DNA from: Acorus gramineus
Lineage: Eukaryota > Streptophyta > Magnoliopsida > Acorales > Acoraceae
Reading direction: 5' to 3'
Assembly: GCA_030737835.1 (NCBI GenBank)
Contig: CM060857.1
Span: 2,256,716-2,320,715 of the forward strand
DNA length: 64,000 bases
In this document: piece by piece, positions 51,026-61,450 of the stretch
Layout: each line of letters opens with the position of its first letter
Position numbering within the stretch: the first letter of the stretch is position 1
The notes under the pieces: model-generated
Seen by the model: only the letters and a program-made list of their open reading frames with translations
The model's database searches: none
What the model was told of the DNA's origin: nothing
Made by a program: the position numbers and the translations under genes

Positions 51026-51480
51026 GCTTCGTTTGGATGTGAGAACAGGGGAGTAATAGAGAGGGGCGAATAAGACTAAAAAAAATTGTTTGTTTGTAAG
51101 GAATATGGGTATAGCTATATTGGAATATGTGAGAATAAGTTAGTATTGATATTTTAGGTGTCCTGAAATTGTGTTATTATGTGAAATTTATTCCATTAAT
51201 TAAAATGGATTCATGTTAAATCATTTCTCATTACATATCATGACATCTATTAAATCAGAAGATTTACATATCAAATTAATTTTCTATTTTTTTATAAATC
51301 TTTATTTATTTTTTATCCTTAATTTAATTCATTATCAACCAAATAAAAATATTTATTATTAAAATTTTTAATAAAAATAATTAAAAACACAATCAAACAA
51401 TACAATGATTTCATCCTTATTTTTTATTTATATTAGAATAATTATATATCAAATAATAGTTTGTGTTTTATCTGAACATA
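51026..51480. mobile_element. MITE family W copy 2
   Basis: It starts GCTTCGTTTGGATGTGAGAA and carries TTGTTTGTTTGTAAGGAATA, ACATATCAAATTAATTTTC and ATCAACCAAATAAA words in the order seen in copy 1 (39789-40545). The right terminus is poorly conserved. Confidence 0.45.
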
Positions 51481-51510
51481 GTTAAATACATTTTTTTCCA
51501 TTATTTAAAG

Positions 51511-51695
51511 GGATTTTGAGTTTTAAGTCCTCACAGACCATCATATTTAGTGATCGATCCCTCCCTTTTTCGTATTTAGGTTTTAGTCCCCCGATTTAAA
51601 GAATAATTCATGGATAGGTCCCTCACAAGGATTAAAAAATAAATTAAATATTTTATAGATAGGTCCCTCTCAGGGATTAAAAATGAACTATTATT
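51511..51695. repeat. Palindromic MITE, family Z copy 3, half deleted
   Basis: It contains TAGTGATCGATCCCTCCC, GGTTTTAGTCCCCCGATT and two GATAGGTCCCTC words, matching one half and the centre of copy 2. The other half is missing. It ends 150 bases before the start codon of the membrane-protein gene, so it contributes to that gene's upstream region. Confidence 0.6.
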
Positions 51696-51848
51696 TAAAT
51701 GAGCTTAGCACCCCAAAGACAATTCTACCCCTGAACAACCAGGGGAGGTCGGAATATCATTTTCTATTCTCACCGGGAGGTCACCCTAGACGCTCAAATC
51801 CCATTCATCAACAAAACACCGATTTGGGGATCTCCTCGGCCGTCGATA

Positions 51849-52441
51849 ATGGCGACTCCTCGGCCGGTCGCCGCCTTCTGCTCCGCCGCCGACGCAGTCC
51901 TCACGCCGTTTTTCCTCCTCATCTCCGTTGCCGCCCCTCTCATCGACGCCCAGACCGTCCTCCCCGGCTGCCTCTTCCCCCGGTTTCTCTCCAACCTGAA
52001 ATCCTGGTACGCCGACATCAACGGCGACTACCTGATGAGAGACCATCCCGGGTTCTTCGTCGGCCTCGTCTGGCTCGAGATCGCCGTCCAGTGGCCCCTC
52101 GCCGTCGCCAACGCCTACGCCGTCACCGTCGGGCGTCGTCGTTGCCGGTGGTACCCCACCACGTGTTTGTTGTACGGCGCGTCCACCGCGAGCGGAATGG
52201 TGAGTGAGTGCTTTACGGTTGTTGTGGTGAAATTAGGGTTTTGTTGATGTTGTTGTGGTTGTTGATGTTGTAGGCGGCGATAGTGGGGGAGCTGGTGATG
52301 TCGGGGAGAGGGACGAAGGAGCTGATGATGGTGTACTTGCCGTTCATGTTTGTGTCTGTTTTGTCTGTGCTGAGAGGGCTCGTCTCTTGCTCTTCCTCTT
52401 CCTCTTCCTCCATTGATGATGGTAGTCCAAAGGAGGATTGA
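51849..52441 (+). CDS. TMEM97/sigma-2 receptor-like membrane protein (EXPERA domain)
   Basis: Two exons, join(51849..52199, 52274..52441), 519 nt, 172 residues, phase 0 intron. Four hydrophobic segments are visible: around FFLLISVAAPLID (20-34), FFVGLVWLEIAVQWPLAVAN (70-89), the WYPTTCLLYG to GELVM stretch (about 100-124), and MMVYLPFMFVSVLSVLRGLV near the end. The short spacing, SWYADINGDYL, and the acidic/aromatic residues in the membrane segments fit the EXPERA family. This family includes the animal sigma-2 receptor/TMEM97, an ER sterol-linked protein. The plant function is not established. A Ser-rich, acidic tail replaces the basic tail seen in some relatives. Exon 1 is GC-rich. Confidence 0.9.
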
Positions 52442-54087
52442 TTGAGCTTACGTTGTTGTGGGTTTTATTTATATTGGATTCGTGACTTCAAACATTGCTT
52501 GATTTTCAGAAAGAATGAATTGGGTGCGTTTGAATGAAGATGATGTTTGGAAAAATATGTTTTTTTTTAAAAAAAAAAAAAATTCTCTAAGTGTTTTTTA
52601 TGCAGTCCTATACAGTATGCACAATCATATTACATGAAGTAATATTTATTTTTATTTAAAAATTTTTTTATTATTATATCTCTTATTCTACATTTTAATG
52701 TATATTTTATTTTATATAATAATATGAATTTTAATAACAATAAATAAAATAAAATAAAATAAAATAATACGATTTAAAAAAAAAAACGATATGAATTATA
52801 GACCGGACTGTATTGAAGATTTGACGTATCATTTTTTTTTATAAATTAAAGAGGTATTGAGGCGGGGAAAAGTTTACGGTGGGCCCGGAATTCTAGACTC
52901 ACTAACATCATAATGTGGTCAGTGACAACTACATGTTACAATTACATGGTTGATTTGGATGACGCAAATAATGCCATTTTTAAGAGATCTTGGATTTACG
53001 TGAAAAACACGTGAAAAATGTTTTTATTGAATATTTGTAATTGGTGGTGTAATAACATTGTCAGCAAGGAAAATTCGGGTTAACGGCGATATAACTATAA
53101 TCACGAAATAGCCTGCTCCCATTGGCTTGGGGGAAAGGGGAGAGAGAGGCAGATACGGCATTTATATACGCACCCCTTCCCTCTCCTAACCTCCTATTGT
53201 GGGAGGGTTGATGTGTAACTCATGTCAATCATTTTTTATGTTTTTTTATTCCTAATTCAGATTTATAACTTCATTTTAAAAAATAAATATTGGTAACAAA
53301 TTCTATCTTTTTTATAAAAAAAAAAAAAGATATGTAAATTGTTATATGAGCGTCAAGATACTGCATCTTAACTCAACATGTGATCACTCAACATATAAGT
53401 ATAAATTTATACAGTGTTATACAATGTTAGGTGAGTATTCACAGCATTGAGAAAAATATGAAATGTTATACATTCAATTGATGTTTCAATTTATGTGAGA
53501 GTGTATACTCCACAAATATAAAAAACTAAAAACTTGCTGTGATTGCAGAAGTGAAGTGTAAACATTTTCCTTGTTGAACACAATCTAAACACAAAATAAT
53601 AAAATTCAGAAAAATATTAGGGAAGATCATTCCTGCTTGCCAAATGAAATACTTAAATTCACAAAACAAAACAAAAAATCAAATGAATTGAAGCATAATC
53701 TCTTTTATATATATATATATATATATATATTTGAGTGTATACTTACATAATCTAATGTCTACTTTATTGAAGGAATCATATACTCGATCAAAAACTATGG
53801 GCTAAGTTTAGCAACACCCATATATTGATACCCATGTATTAAGCCATAGTTTAATGAAGAAGAAAATGGTGTCTTACAAAAAATACAACATATTTGGAAA
53901 TTTATCATTTTTAATGTACATAAATCATAAATGTAGGGGTACTCAAAAGGGTGGAGCAAAATTTAGGTAAACCAATTTAACACAATTGAAAAGTTTCATT
54001 AAGGATCATTTTCTTAGTGGTGTTGAATTTCAAGAAAAAATAAATATTATTTAAAAACACAAATAAAATAGAAAATACAGTGCATAT
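52442..54087. other. Gene-free AT-rich intergenic DNA
   Basis: Contains poly(A/T) runs, a (TA)n microsatellite at 53705-53731 and no recognisable gene. 53100-53200 is a short less AT-rich island without a reading frame of interest. Confidence 0.4.
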
Positions 54088-54366
54088 AGCCCCCGTTTAG
54101 ATAACGGGTTAAGCAAGAATAAGAGTGGTATAATTGTTTGTTTGTAGAGTATAACTTGGTATTACTAAGCCAGTTTAAACGAGTATAAGAGAGTATATAA
54201 CAATTCCAAGTAACCCCTAAGATAAGCTATACTCAGTTTATCTATTCTCATGGATAAGTGGAGCCCACCTACAAATAAAAAAAAAACACATCTCATTACA
54301 TCAAATCACCTATCAACACCTCTTATACATCAATAGGGTCCACATATCAAATCAACTTTTTACATT

Positions 54367-54544
54367 GTTAAAGAATCATTATTAGAATAATATTATATCT
54401 TTATTGTCATTATTGTGATATTATTAGTTTCCTAGTTTTCCTAGATTCCTTATCTGTATTTTAGGGTTTCCTCTATGTATCTATAAATAGAGCCCTTTGG
54501 CTCCTCTAATATAATAACAATAATTCCCTTTTCTTTATTCTAAC
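54367..54544 (+). repeat. 5' LTR
   Basis: Ends in GTTAAAG...TTCTAAC, with the usual TG/CA available if one flanking base is included on each side. It contains CTATAAATAGAGCCC (TATA-like) about 60 bases before its end, plausibly the element's own promoter. Confidence 0.85.
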
Positions 54545-54545
54545 A

Positions 54546-54557
54546 TGGTATCAGAGC
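54546..54557 (+). other. Primer binding site, initiator-Met tRNA
   Basis: TGGTATCAGAGC is the standard plant LTR-element primer site complementary to the 3' end of initiator methionine tRNA. It sits one base after the 5' LTR. Confidence 0.9.
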
Positions 54558-54670
54558 CTCCACCTCAAAAATCCTAGATCCACAAAAGCTTCTCTTTCTC
54601 TTCCCCGCTTCGATTGAAGAGTCTTCAATCGGAGCGGGGGAGGAATTTTGCTCGCGAGATCTAAAAACAC

Positions 54671-54790
54671 CCCTTGCCGTCGCCGTCGTGCCCTTGCCGT
54701 CGTCGTCGTGCCCTTGCCGTCGCCGTCGTGCCCTTGCCGTCGCCGTCGTGCCCTTGCCGTCGCCGTCGTGCCCTTGCCGTCGCCGTCGCC
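54671..54790. repeat. 20-bp GC-rich tandem repeat inside the LTR element
   Basis: CCCTTGCCGT recurs every 20 bases at 54671, 54691, 54711, 54731, 54751 and 54771. It then decays into GCCGTC triplets and CCCTGCCGCGC repeats up to about 55130. A 20-bp period shifts frame each unit, arguing against coding. Confidence 0.85.
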
Positions 54791-55604
54791 GTCGTGCCCT
54801 TTGCCGTCGTGCCCTTGCCGTCGCCGTCGCCGTCGTGCCCTTGCTGTCGCCGTCGCCGCCCCTGCCGCTGCCGGCGCCGCCCTGCCGCTGCTCGCCCAGA
54901 CCTGCCGCGCCCAGCCCTGCCCTGCCCGGTGCACAGCCCTGCCGCGCAACCTGCTACGCCCTGCCCGGTGCACAGCCCTGCCGCGCGCCCTGCTGCGCCC
55001 TGCGGCCCCCAGCCCTGCCGCGCGCCCTGCCCGGTGCCCTACCGCGCCGTGCCCTGCCGCGCCGCGCCCTGCCGCGCAGTGCCCTGCCGCGTCGCGCCCT
55101 GCCACGCCCTGCCGCGTCGTGCCCTGCCGCGCGGTTGCATCTGCCCGGATTTCCCGGGATCTGTCGCGCTGATCCTGCCCGGATTTCCCGGGATCTGCTG
55201 GGACAGCTCCTGCCAGCCTGTCTCGAGCTGTCCGGATCATCTCGCGCGTCCGACCCGGGCGCTCCCAGCATCCGACCCGAATCCGCCCTCCGGCCGCCCT
55301 CTGCCGCCTCCGGCCGCCCTCCGCCGCCGCCGGCCGCCCTCCGCCGCCTCCGGCCGCTCTCCGCCTCCGGCTCCTCCGGTCACCTCTGGTCGCCGTCGTG
55401 CTCCTCCGGCCGCCCTCTGCCGCCTCCGGCCACCCTGCCGCTGCCTCCGGCACCTCCTTGAGACTTCAAAAATCACTAAATCGGTCATAACTTCCTCTCC
55501 GGAAGTCCGATTAAGGTGATCCAGGAGTCCATTTTGCTCGATTTTTCGTTCTCTATGCATCTGTGTGATTCTTTTCTTCATCCGAGATCTCTACGATCCT
55601 CCTC

Positions 55605-56106
55605 GCAGATTTGCACACCTCCGCGCATCTCCTTGCGGCATCGACCGCTCTCGTGCTCTTCGTGCAATCTCGCTACTTCTCTTGCTCCCTCTACGCATGT
55701 CTTCTTCTATGTGCGCTCTTTCTCTTTTTCGCAGATTTGCACACCTCCACGCATCTCCTTGCGGCATCGACCGCTCTCGCGCTTTTCGTGCAATCTCGCT
55801 ACTTCTCTTGCTCCCTCTACGCATGTCTTCTTCTATGTGCGCTCTTTCTCTTTTTCACAGATTTGCACACCTCCGCGCATCTCCTTGCGGCATCGACCGC
55901 TCTCGCGCTCTTCGTGCAATCTCGCTACTTCTCTTGCTCCCTCTACGCATGTCTTCTTCTATGTGCGCTCTTTCTCTTTTCGCAGATTTGCACACCTCCG
56001 CGCATCTCCTTGCGGCATCGACCGCTCTCGCGCTCTTCGTGCAATCTCGCTACTTCTCTTGCTCCCACTACGCATGTCTTCTTCTATGTGCGCTCTTTCT
56101 CTTTTC
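55605..56106. repeat. Four 126-bp tandem repeats inside the LTR element
   Basis: GCAGATTTGCACACCTCC begins units at 55605, 55731, 55857 and 55982, with a fifth start at 56107 that diverges after GCAG. Units are nearly identical and contain TTGCGGCATCGACCGCTCTC and CTACGCATGTCTTCTTC. Confidence 0.92.
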
Positions 56107-56271
56107 GCAGCATTGCGGCCACCACACGCGCCTCTGCAGAGCCCTTACCGTGCCTTTGTTGCACCCCTGCCGCGCCTGCACGTGCCCCTGCTGCTCCTGC
56201 ACGTGCTGTTGCCAGCCTTCGCCACCTTCTCATTTTTGTCCAAACTCTAAGGGTTCTACCTTTCAGAGTTT

Positions 56272-56459
56272 GGGAGGGGGTGTTAAAGAATCATTATTAG
56301 GATAATATTATATCTTTATTGTCATTATTATGATATTATTAGTTTCCTAGTTTTCCTAGATTCCTTATCTGTATTTTAGGGTTTCCTCTATGTATCTATA
56401 AATAGAGCCCTTTGGCTCCTCTAATATAATAACAATAATTCCCTTTTCTTTATTCTAAC
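56272..56459 (+). repeat. Polypurine tract and 3' LTR
   Basis: GGGAGGGGG at 56272-56280 is the plus-strand primer tract. The 3' LTR proper is 56282-56459 and differs from the 5' copy at about two bases (A/G near the start, G/A at about position 40). Confidence 0.85.
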
Positions 56460-56636
56460 ACATTTTATTTATATTTTATTCTTCATCAACAAAACAACTC
56501 AACATTTATTCTTACATTTTCCAATGAGAATAAAAAAAAACACAACCAAACAGAAAATCTCTTATTCATGTAGAATTGTTATCTATACTGACATAGTTAT
56601 CTATCTAGAATAACTCAATTCCTCAATACGGGATTA

Positions 56637-57349
56637 TAAAATTCAAATATATTTGAAATATAACTTAACTTAAATAAAAAAAACATTGATCAAACACAAA
56701 GCAGTGGTTTCCGATCCTCCCATAAAAATGAGTATGTTATTCACATTATGACATATACACAATTCAATTGTTGGAGTAACAATGTGTATAAACAAATCAA
56801 TTGGAAGTAATTAAAAAAAATCAAAAACTTATTTCGATCGGTTCTTTGGTGTTTCGACTACGTATAAAACTCTTCAATTGGTGGAATATCCATTTGTATG
56901 AAGGATTCACATGAAGGGAATTGAAAAAAAACACATGGAAATAAATGCCACTGTTACAAAAATGGAATAAATAAGAATTGTAACTATCTCCTCGATTTGT
57001 CGAGATCAATTGACAAAAATAAAAAAAATCACACAGGGGTACAATAGGAATTGTACACATACAAACTCATGGGGTTTGAGAATCTGTGATGACTGATTTG
57101 GGGTTTAAAAAACATTATTATTTTTTTATAGTCCTAAATACAATCTCATATACACTCACTCTAATAAAGTATATAACTCGTTGAAATTTTTTTACATTTT
57201 CTATAAATAATATCAATAAATTCATTAGAATAAATATTTCATATTTTATAAAATTATATATCTCATTAGACGAGGTAAATGATTTAAGATAAAAATAAAA
57301 ATGGACCATGGACTTACCTATACAATCACGCATCAAATCTGGACCATCC
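56637..57349. other. Gene-free DNA with family Y-like debris
   Basis: AT-rich. 57110-57300 carries ACTCACTCTAATAAAGTATA and CTCATTAGACGAGG words related to family Y. No gene recognised. Confidence 0.35.
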
Positions 57350-57525
57350 GACCATCTCTGACTATCACTGAACCATGGGTTGAGGTTGGGTTTTGGGCTC
57401 GGGCTCGAATTACACCTTTCCGGTTGAGATCTGGTTTGGGCTCAGATTCTGTTTAGACTCTGTTCATCGCAAGTTGAATTTAGACAGACCTTCAACCCGA
57501 TCCAACTCGTTCGAGTTGCACCCCT
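57350..57525. repeat. hAT-like GGGTT/AACCC-rich remnant
   Basis: GGTTGAGGTTGGG, TTTGGGCTCGGGCTCG and AACCCGATCCAACTCG lead to GTTGCACCCCTCC. The composition and CACCCCT end resemble the other hAT-like remnants here (1-125, 34075-34915). It lies about 280 bases upstream of the L6 start codon. Confidence 0.35.
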
Positions 57526-57803
57526 CCAAACAACACACATCAGGTTTGGATCTGCTGAATGTGAACCCATCGACTCAGAATTCCATCACGGCTTGCCGGT
57601 TGATCGAGATCGTACGGTCGCTGTTCGACCTCCACAAAAAAAAACCCCAAAGTGGCCAGGGCACTCCAGTCATTCCACTGAAACCGCAGGGATAACAAAG
57701 TCATTTCATAACCCAATCCGAGCTCGGATAGAAACACAGACCGACCCCCCAAAAATAACAAAAGCCACTGGTGAAGAAGGAGAGCCTTCTGTGCTTTGCA
57801 GAG

Positions 57804-60400
57804 ATGGCTTCACTCGCCCCTCCTTTCAATTTCTGGTGAGGTTTCACGTTTTCAAGATCCCATTTTTTTCAGTTTTTCAAGAAAAACAAGACGTGTTTAT
57901 AGTGTTTGAGGTTTTTAATGGAAATCCAGAATAGGAAACAATGAAAAAAAAATGAAGTTGAAAGCAAGCCCATTCATTTTGGATGGAAAAACTAGAGAAA
58001 AGTGATGATTTGTGGGATGGGTTTTTAGAAGGACATGTCAATTCGGGGGTTTGGAGTGGTTGAGTTGTTCATTCTTCTTGTGTCTTTTGAAGTGGGTCTT
58101 TTGGTCTTGAAGCAATAATGATATTTGCATCTGAAATGGCTGTGAGAGTGATGTGTTTGCGAATTTTGGATCTGGGGCTTGGTGAGAACAGTCTGAATTG
58201 GGTGTTTTGTATGTTTTAATTGCTCAGGTTGATCACCCTTTTTGAGATTTTAAGTGAGCACATTTGTTGCGTGGTTACAAAGTTCATGTATGATGTATAG
58301 TCGGTAATGGTTTTGTTTGGTGCAGGAAGTGTACATTTGTGAATGATACGGGATAGTTACAGTAAAAGTATGGAGAAAATGAGACTATAAGACCATTTTC
58401 TAGATGTATTACGCTTAAAATATTTGATGCTGAGTGTGAAGGGGAGATCCAAGGATGACATTTAATATTAGTTTTTTTGGTACTATCTGAATGAGTACCC
58501 GGCTTGAATGTACTGAATGCACAGTTTGATGAACAAATTTGTTTCGCCGGGGTACAGGAGGTATCAATCAAAGAAATTTTCGGAAAACATTCAGAATTTT
58601 TTTGATAACTTTATAACTATGCTTGTATGAATCTAATTCCTTGCATGCTCATTAATTTGGGTGGCACTTCTCTATCTTATCTATAGTGGTAGAGTGTATC
58701 AAGTTTTTATTCATAGTGACCTTTGTATTTGATATAACTATGAAATGTGTTTAAGGAATCCTTCTTTACAATCTTATCATTCTGTCTAAGATAGTATCAT
58801 TGAATCTAGAAGTGTGAGTAGTGAGAATATCATCTACAAGTGTTCCGTTGCTTGTTTATATATCATTGGAACTTTATATTGTGAGTTCAGATTGGTCAAC
58901 ATCTGAACTACGAAATTAAAGTATGCTCAATATGCTGAACTTCTGTTGTTATTGGACAAATATAAGTTCTCAATAGATAAAACACGAACAAGGGGTTCCA
59001 TCCACAGTGTTATTTTTTTCAGTGCTTCTAGTTTTTGGTGTTTCCATTAAATTGATTTGTTTTTTTCTGAGTGTTTCCATTAATTTGTTTTGTTATTTTT
59101 CCACCGTTGACCTGAAGAATTTGCACTAGACTATACTGTCCTGCAAATTTGCAAGGCATTATTATTAAAATAACTTGAGGTGTGAAAGAACTTGGCATCA
59201 CAAATTTATCTTTTTTTTGGGATATTCTTTGTCAGAAGTTCTGTTAACTTCAATTTAATCTTTTTTTTTTGGGTGTTTCAGCCATTTGAGATCCAGCTTT
59301 CTGGGCGAGACAAGTAAGATCCGTGTCACCATTTCTCCTATCACTAAGATCAGTTACTTGAGCAAGACTGTGGAGTGTAAAGACTCAAGGATTGGTAAAA
59401 GGCCGATTGAAGTGCCATCCAATGTGACTATCGTGTTGGAAGGACAGGATTTGAAAGTGAAGGGTCCCCTCGGAGAGCTCTCATTGACTTATCCACGTGA
59501 AGTGAAGCTTGAGAGGGATGAGTCTGGAATCCTAAAAGTCTCCAAGGCTGTTGAAACCAGAAAAGCTAACCAAATGCATGGACTTTTCAGGTTAGTTCTT
59601 CCCCCCTATCCCCAGAAAAGCTAACCAAATGCATGGACTTTTCAGGTTAGTTCTTCCCCCCTATCCCCAGTGCTCTATTACAAGATGGTGCATATTAGTG
59701 CCATTTAATTTGTGTCTCTTAGCTTGCCTTTGATCGTATTCATAGTTCAATTTGTTGGATTAGGGGAAAAACAACGAATTGTGTTTATGCCTTGATAATT
59801 TCATCTCTTTGATGAAATTATGAATTCTCTAAAATGAATGAAGAAAAATATTATATAAAAAAAAGATTACCGAATCACATCTTGATAGTTTGGAAGAGAT
59901 AACCCACTTCAGCTAAGAGTATTTGGTTTGAGTCTTACTCTTGCTTAGTGAAAATAAAAATAAAACAGTTACCTAGCTACCAAAAAACACGCTTACCAAG
60001 ACCACAAGGTCGTTATTGTTCTTTTTGTAAACTCACATACTCTCGCTTTCATCGTCTTTACAGAACCCTCACAGATAACATGGTGGTGGGTGTGTCCAAA
60101 GGCTTCGAAAAGAAGCTCCAATTAATTGGTGTTGGATATCGTGCAATGCTGGAGGGCAAAGACCTGGTACTCATCCTCGGATTCTCACACCCAGTGAGGA
60201 TGACCATCCCGGAAGGTTTACAGGTTAAGGTGGAGGACAACACGAGGATCTCTGTCACTGGGTATGACAAAAGCTCGATCGGCCAGTTCGCCGCCTCGAT
60301 AAGGAAGTGGAGGCCACCGGAGCCGTACAAGGGGAAGGGAGTCAAGTATGCCGACGAGGTGGTGAGGAGAAAGGAAGGAAAAGCTGGGAAGAAGAAGTAA
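57804..60400 (+). CDS. RPL6: 50S ribosomal protein L6 (uL6), chloroplastic
   Basis: Nuclear-encoded protein of the plastid large subunit, near the GTPase-factor site. Three exons: join(57804..57835, 59282..59590, 60064..60400), 678 nt, 225 residues, phase 2 at both introns. The short first exon ([10 protein letters not shown]) and start of exon 2 form the transit peptide. The mature protein is clear from [63 protein letters not shown] and [19 protein letters not shown]. The end [11 protein letters not shown] matches the plastid family rather than cytosolic L9. ATG 57804 has a good context (GAGATGGCT). An exact 55-bp tandem duplication covers the end of exon 2 and the start of intron 2. The model uses the first donor, and the second copy could act as an extra 30-nt exon. 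Confidence 0.95.
59557..59670 (+). repeat. Exact 55-bp tandem duplication across the exon 2/intron 2 junction of RPL6
   Basis: 59557-59611 and 59612-59666 are identical, and CCAG begins a third copy. Each copy holds the last 30 coding bases of exon 2, the donor GTTAGT and a C-rich intron stretch ending CTATCC-CCAG. The second copy is therefore an AG|30 nt|GT unit at 59616-59645. Confidence 0.95.
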
Positions 60401-61057
60401 AGATTGAGCTTTGTTGTGTGCTTTAATTCTATTTCTTTGAACACTTGGAAATTAATTTGTTGTTCTTGTCAATAGTCATCAAAAAACAGCTTGGCTTATT
60501 GGATATCAAAAGTCTATGAGAAGCTGATTTTTTTTTTGGGGGGTTTGGAATCTTAATGCATTTGGATTTTTATCGGTTGTTTGCTAAACATGTTAGGTTG
60601 GACATTGGAAATTTGGTTATTCATAATGGTAACTGATTTAACATGATTGGAAGTTAATTTTGTTTTTTAATTAGACAGAAAATTCAAACGTATTATCAAA
60701 CAAGTTTTTGGAAACAAATTTAATTAAAAAATTATTTACAGTTTTAATACAAAAATATTGTTTTTTAAAAAACACAAAAAATGTGTTTTCTATGAATTAA
60801 AGTTTATTTAAATCATTTTATTTAAAATTTTATTTTTCAAACGTGTTTTCAAACATATCTTCATCACATCTATTTTAACACTTTGACCTATCCTCCAACA
60901 TATATCATCCACCGTATATAAATGAATGTCAACACTTTGATTTGAGAAGATTGGAGTGGGTAAGAGTTTTGTTGTAGTTGCATCTAATAGTAATTTCCTC
61001 CTAGCCTTGTAAGGCCGTGCTACCCAAAAAAAAAAAAAAAAAGTTTATGATTTGTGG

Positions 61058-61096
<39 letters not shown>

Positions 61097-61450
61097 TATT
61101 TTTGTACAAATTCATTTGTTTAGAATAAAGAATGGCATAGAGAAAAAGAAATGGTCAGATAGAATAAGCCTGAACTACAAATTATCTCAACAACAAGCAA
61201 AGTTAAAGTTAAAATAATGCAAAGATTGCACGTACAAAACAAACATATATTAGTTTTAGATAATAAATGTGCATAATAATTATAATTATTTTGAATAACA
61301 GTTCAACCCCACCATATTCAATATAAAAAAAAAATACTTCACCGTATTTTTAATAGCTGTCTTTCTCAACAAAAAAAAAAAAATATAAAAATACAGCCCA
61401 CTTCTATTTTGTTTTTTTAAATATTCATCCCGCGCGCGCACATATATATA
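60401..61450. other. RPL6 3' flank, gene-free
   Basis: The 3'UTR (first 150 bases or so) is followed by AT-rich DNA with a (TA)n microsatellite at 61062-61090. No other gene. Confidence 0.45.

Larger units (their letters stand above)
54367..56459 (+). mobile_element. Non-autonomous LTR retrotransposon (TRIM/LARD-like)
   Basis: Two 178-bp direct repeats (54367-54544 and 56282-56459) differ at only about two positions. They bracket 1.74 kb without gag or pol. The primer site TGGTATCAGAGC follows the left repeat by one base, and a purine tract (GGGAGGGGG) precedes the right one. The direct repeat ACATT flanks the element (54362-54366 and 56460-56464). The interior is extremely GC-rich and consists largely of short tandem repeats. 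The long open frames there lie on both strands in several phases and are compositional. The near-identical LTRs indicate a recent insertion. Confidence 0.88.
54088..56636. mobile_element. MITE family W copy 3, split by an LTR element
   Basis: CCCGTTTAGATAACGGG and ATAATTGTTTGTTTGTAGAG at the left, and CATCAACAAAACAACTC with ACACAACCAAACAG at the right, match the family W copies. The two halves are separated by the LTR element 54367-56459. The junction word TTTTTACATT matches TCTTTACATT of copy 1, which serves as an empty site. Confidence 0.5.

Noticed and set aside
54551-55453. 300-codon minus-strand frame and overlapping plus-strand frames in the GC-rich block
   Set aside because: They come from GC-rich tandem repeats inside an LTR element, open in many frames at once, with no domain.
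55516-56305. Long plus-strand frames of about 230-246 codons over the 126-bp repeats
   Set aside because: Three frames are open together because the repeat length is a multiple of three. There is no homology and no start context.
57393-57934. Frames of 100-113 codons upstream of and across the L6 start
   Set aside because: They run through a repeat remnant and the first L6 intron and have no homology.
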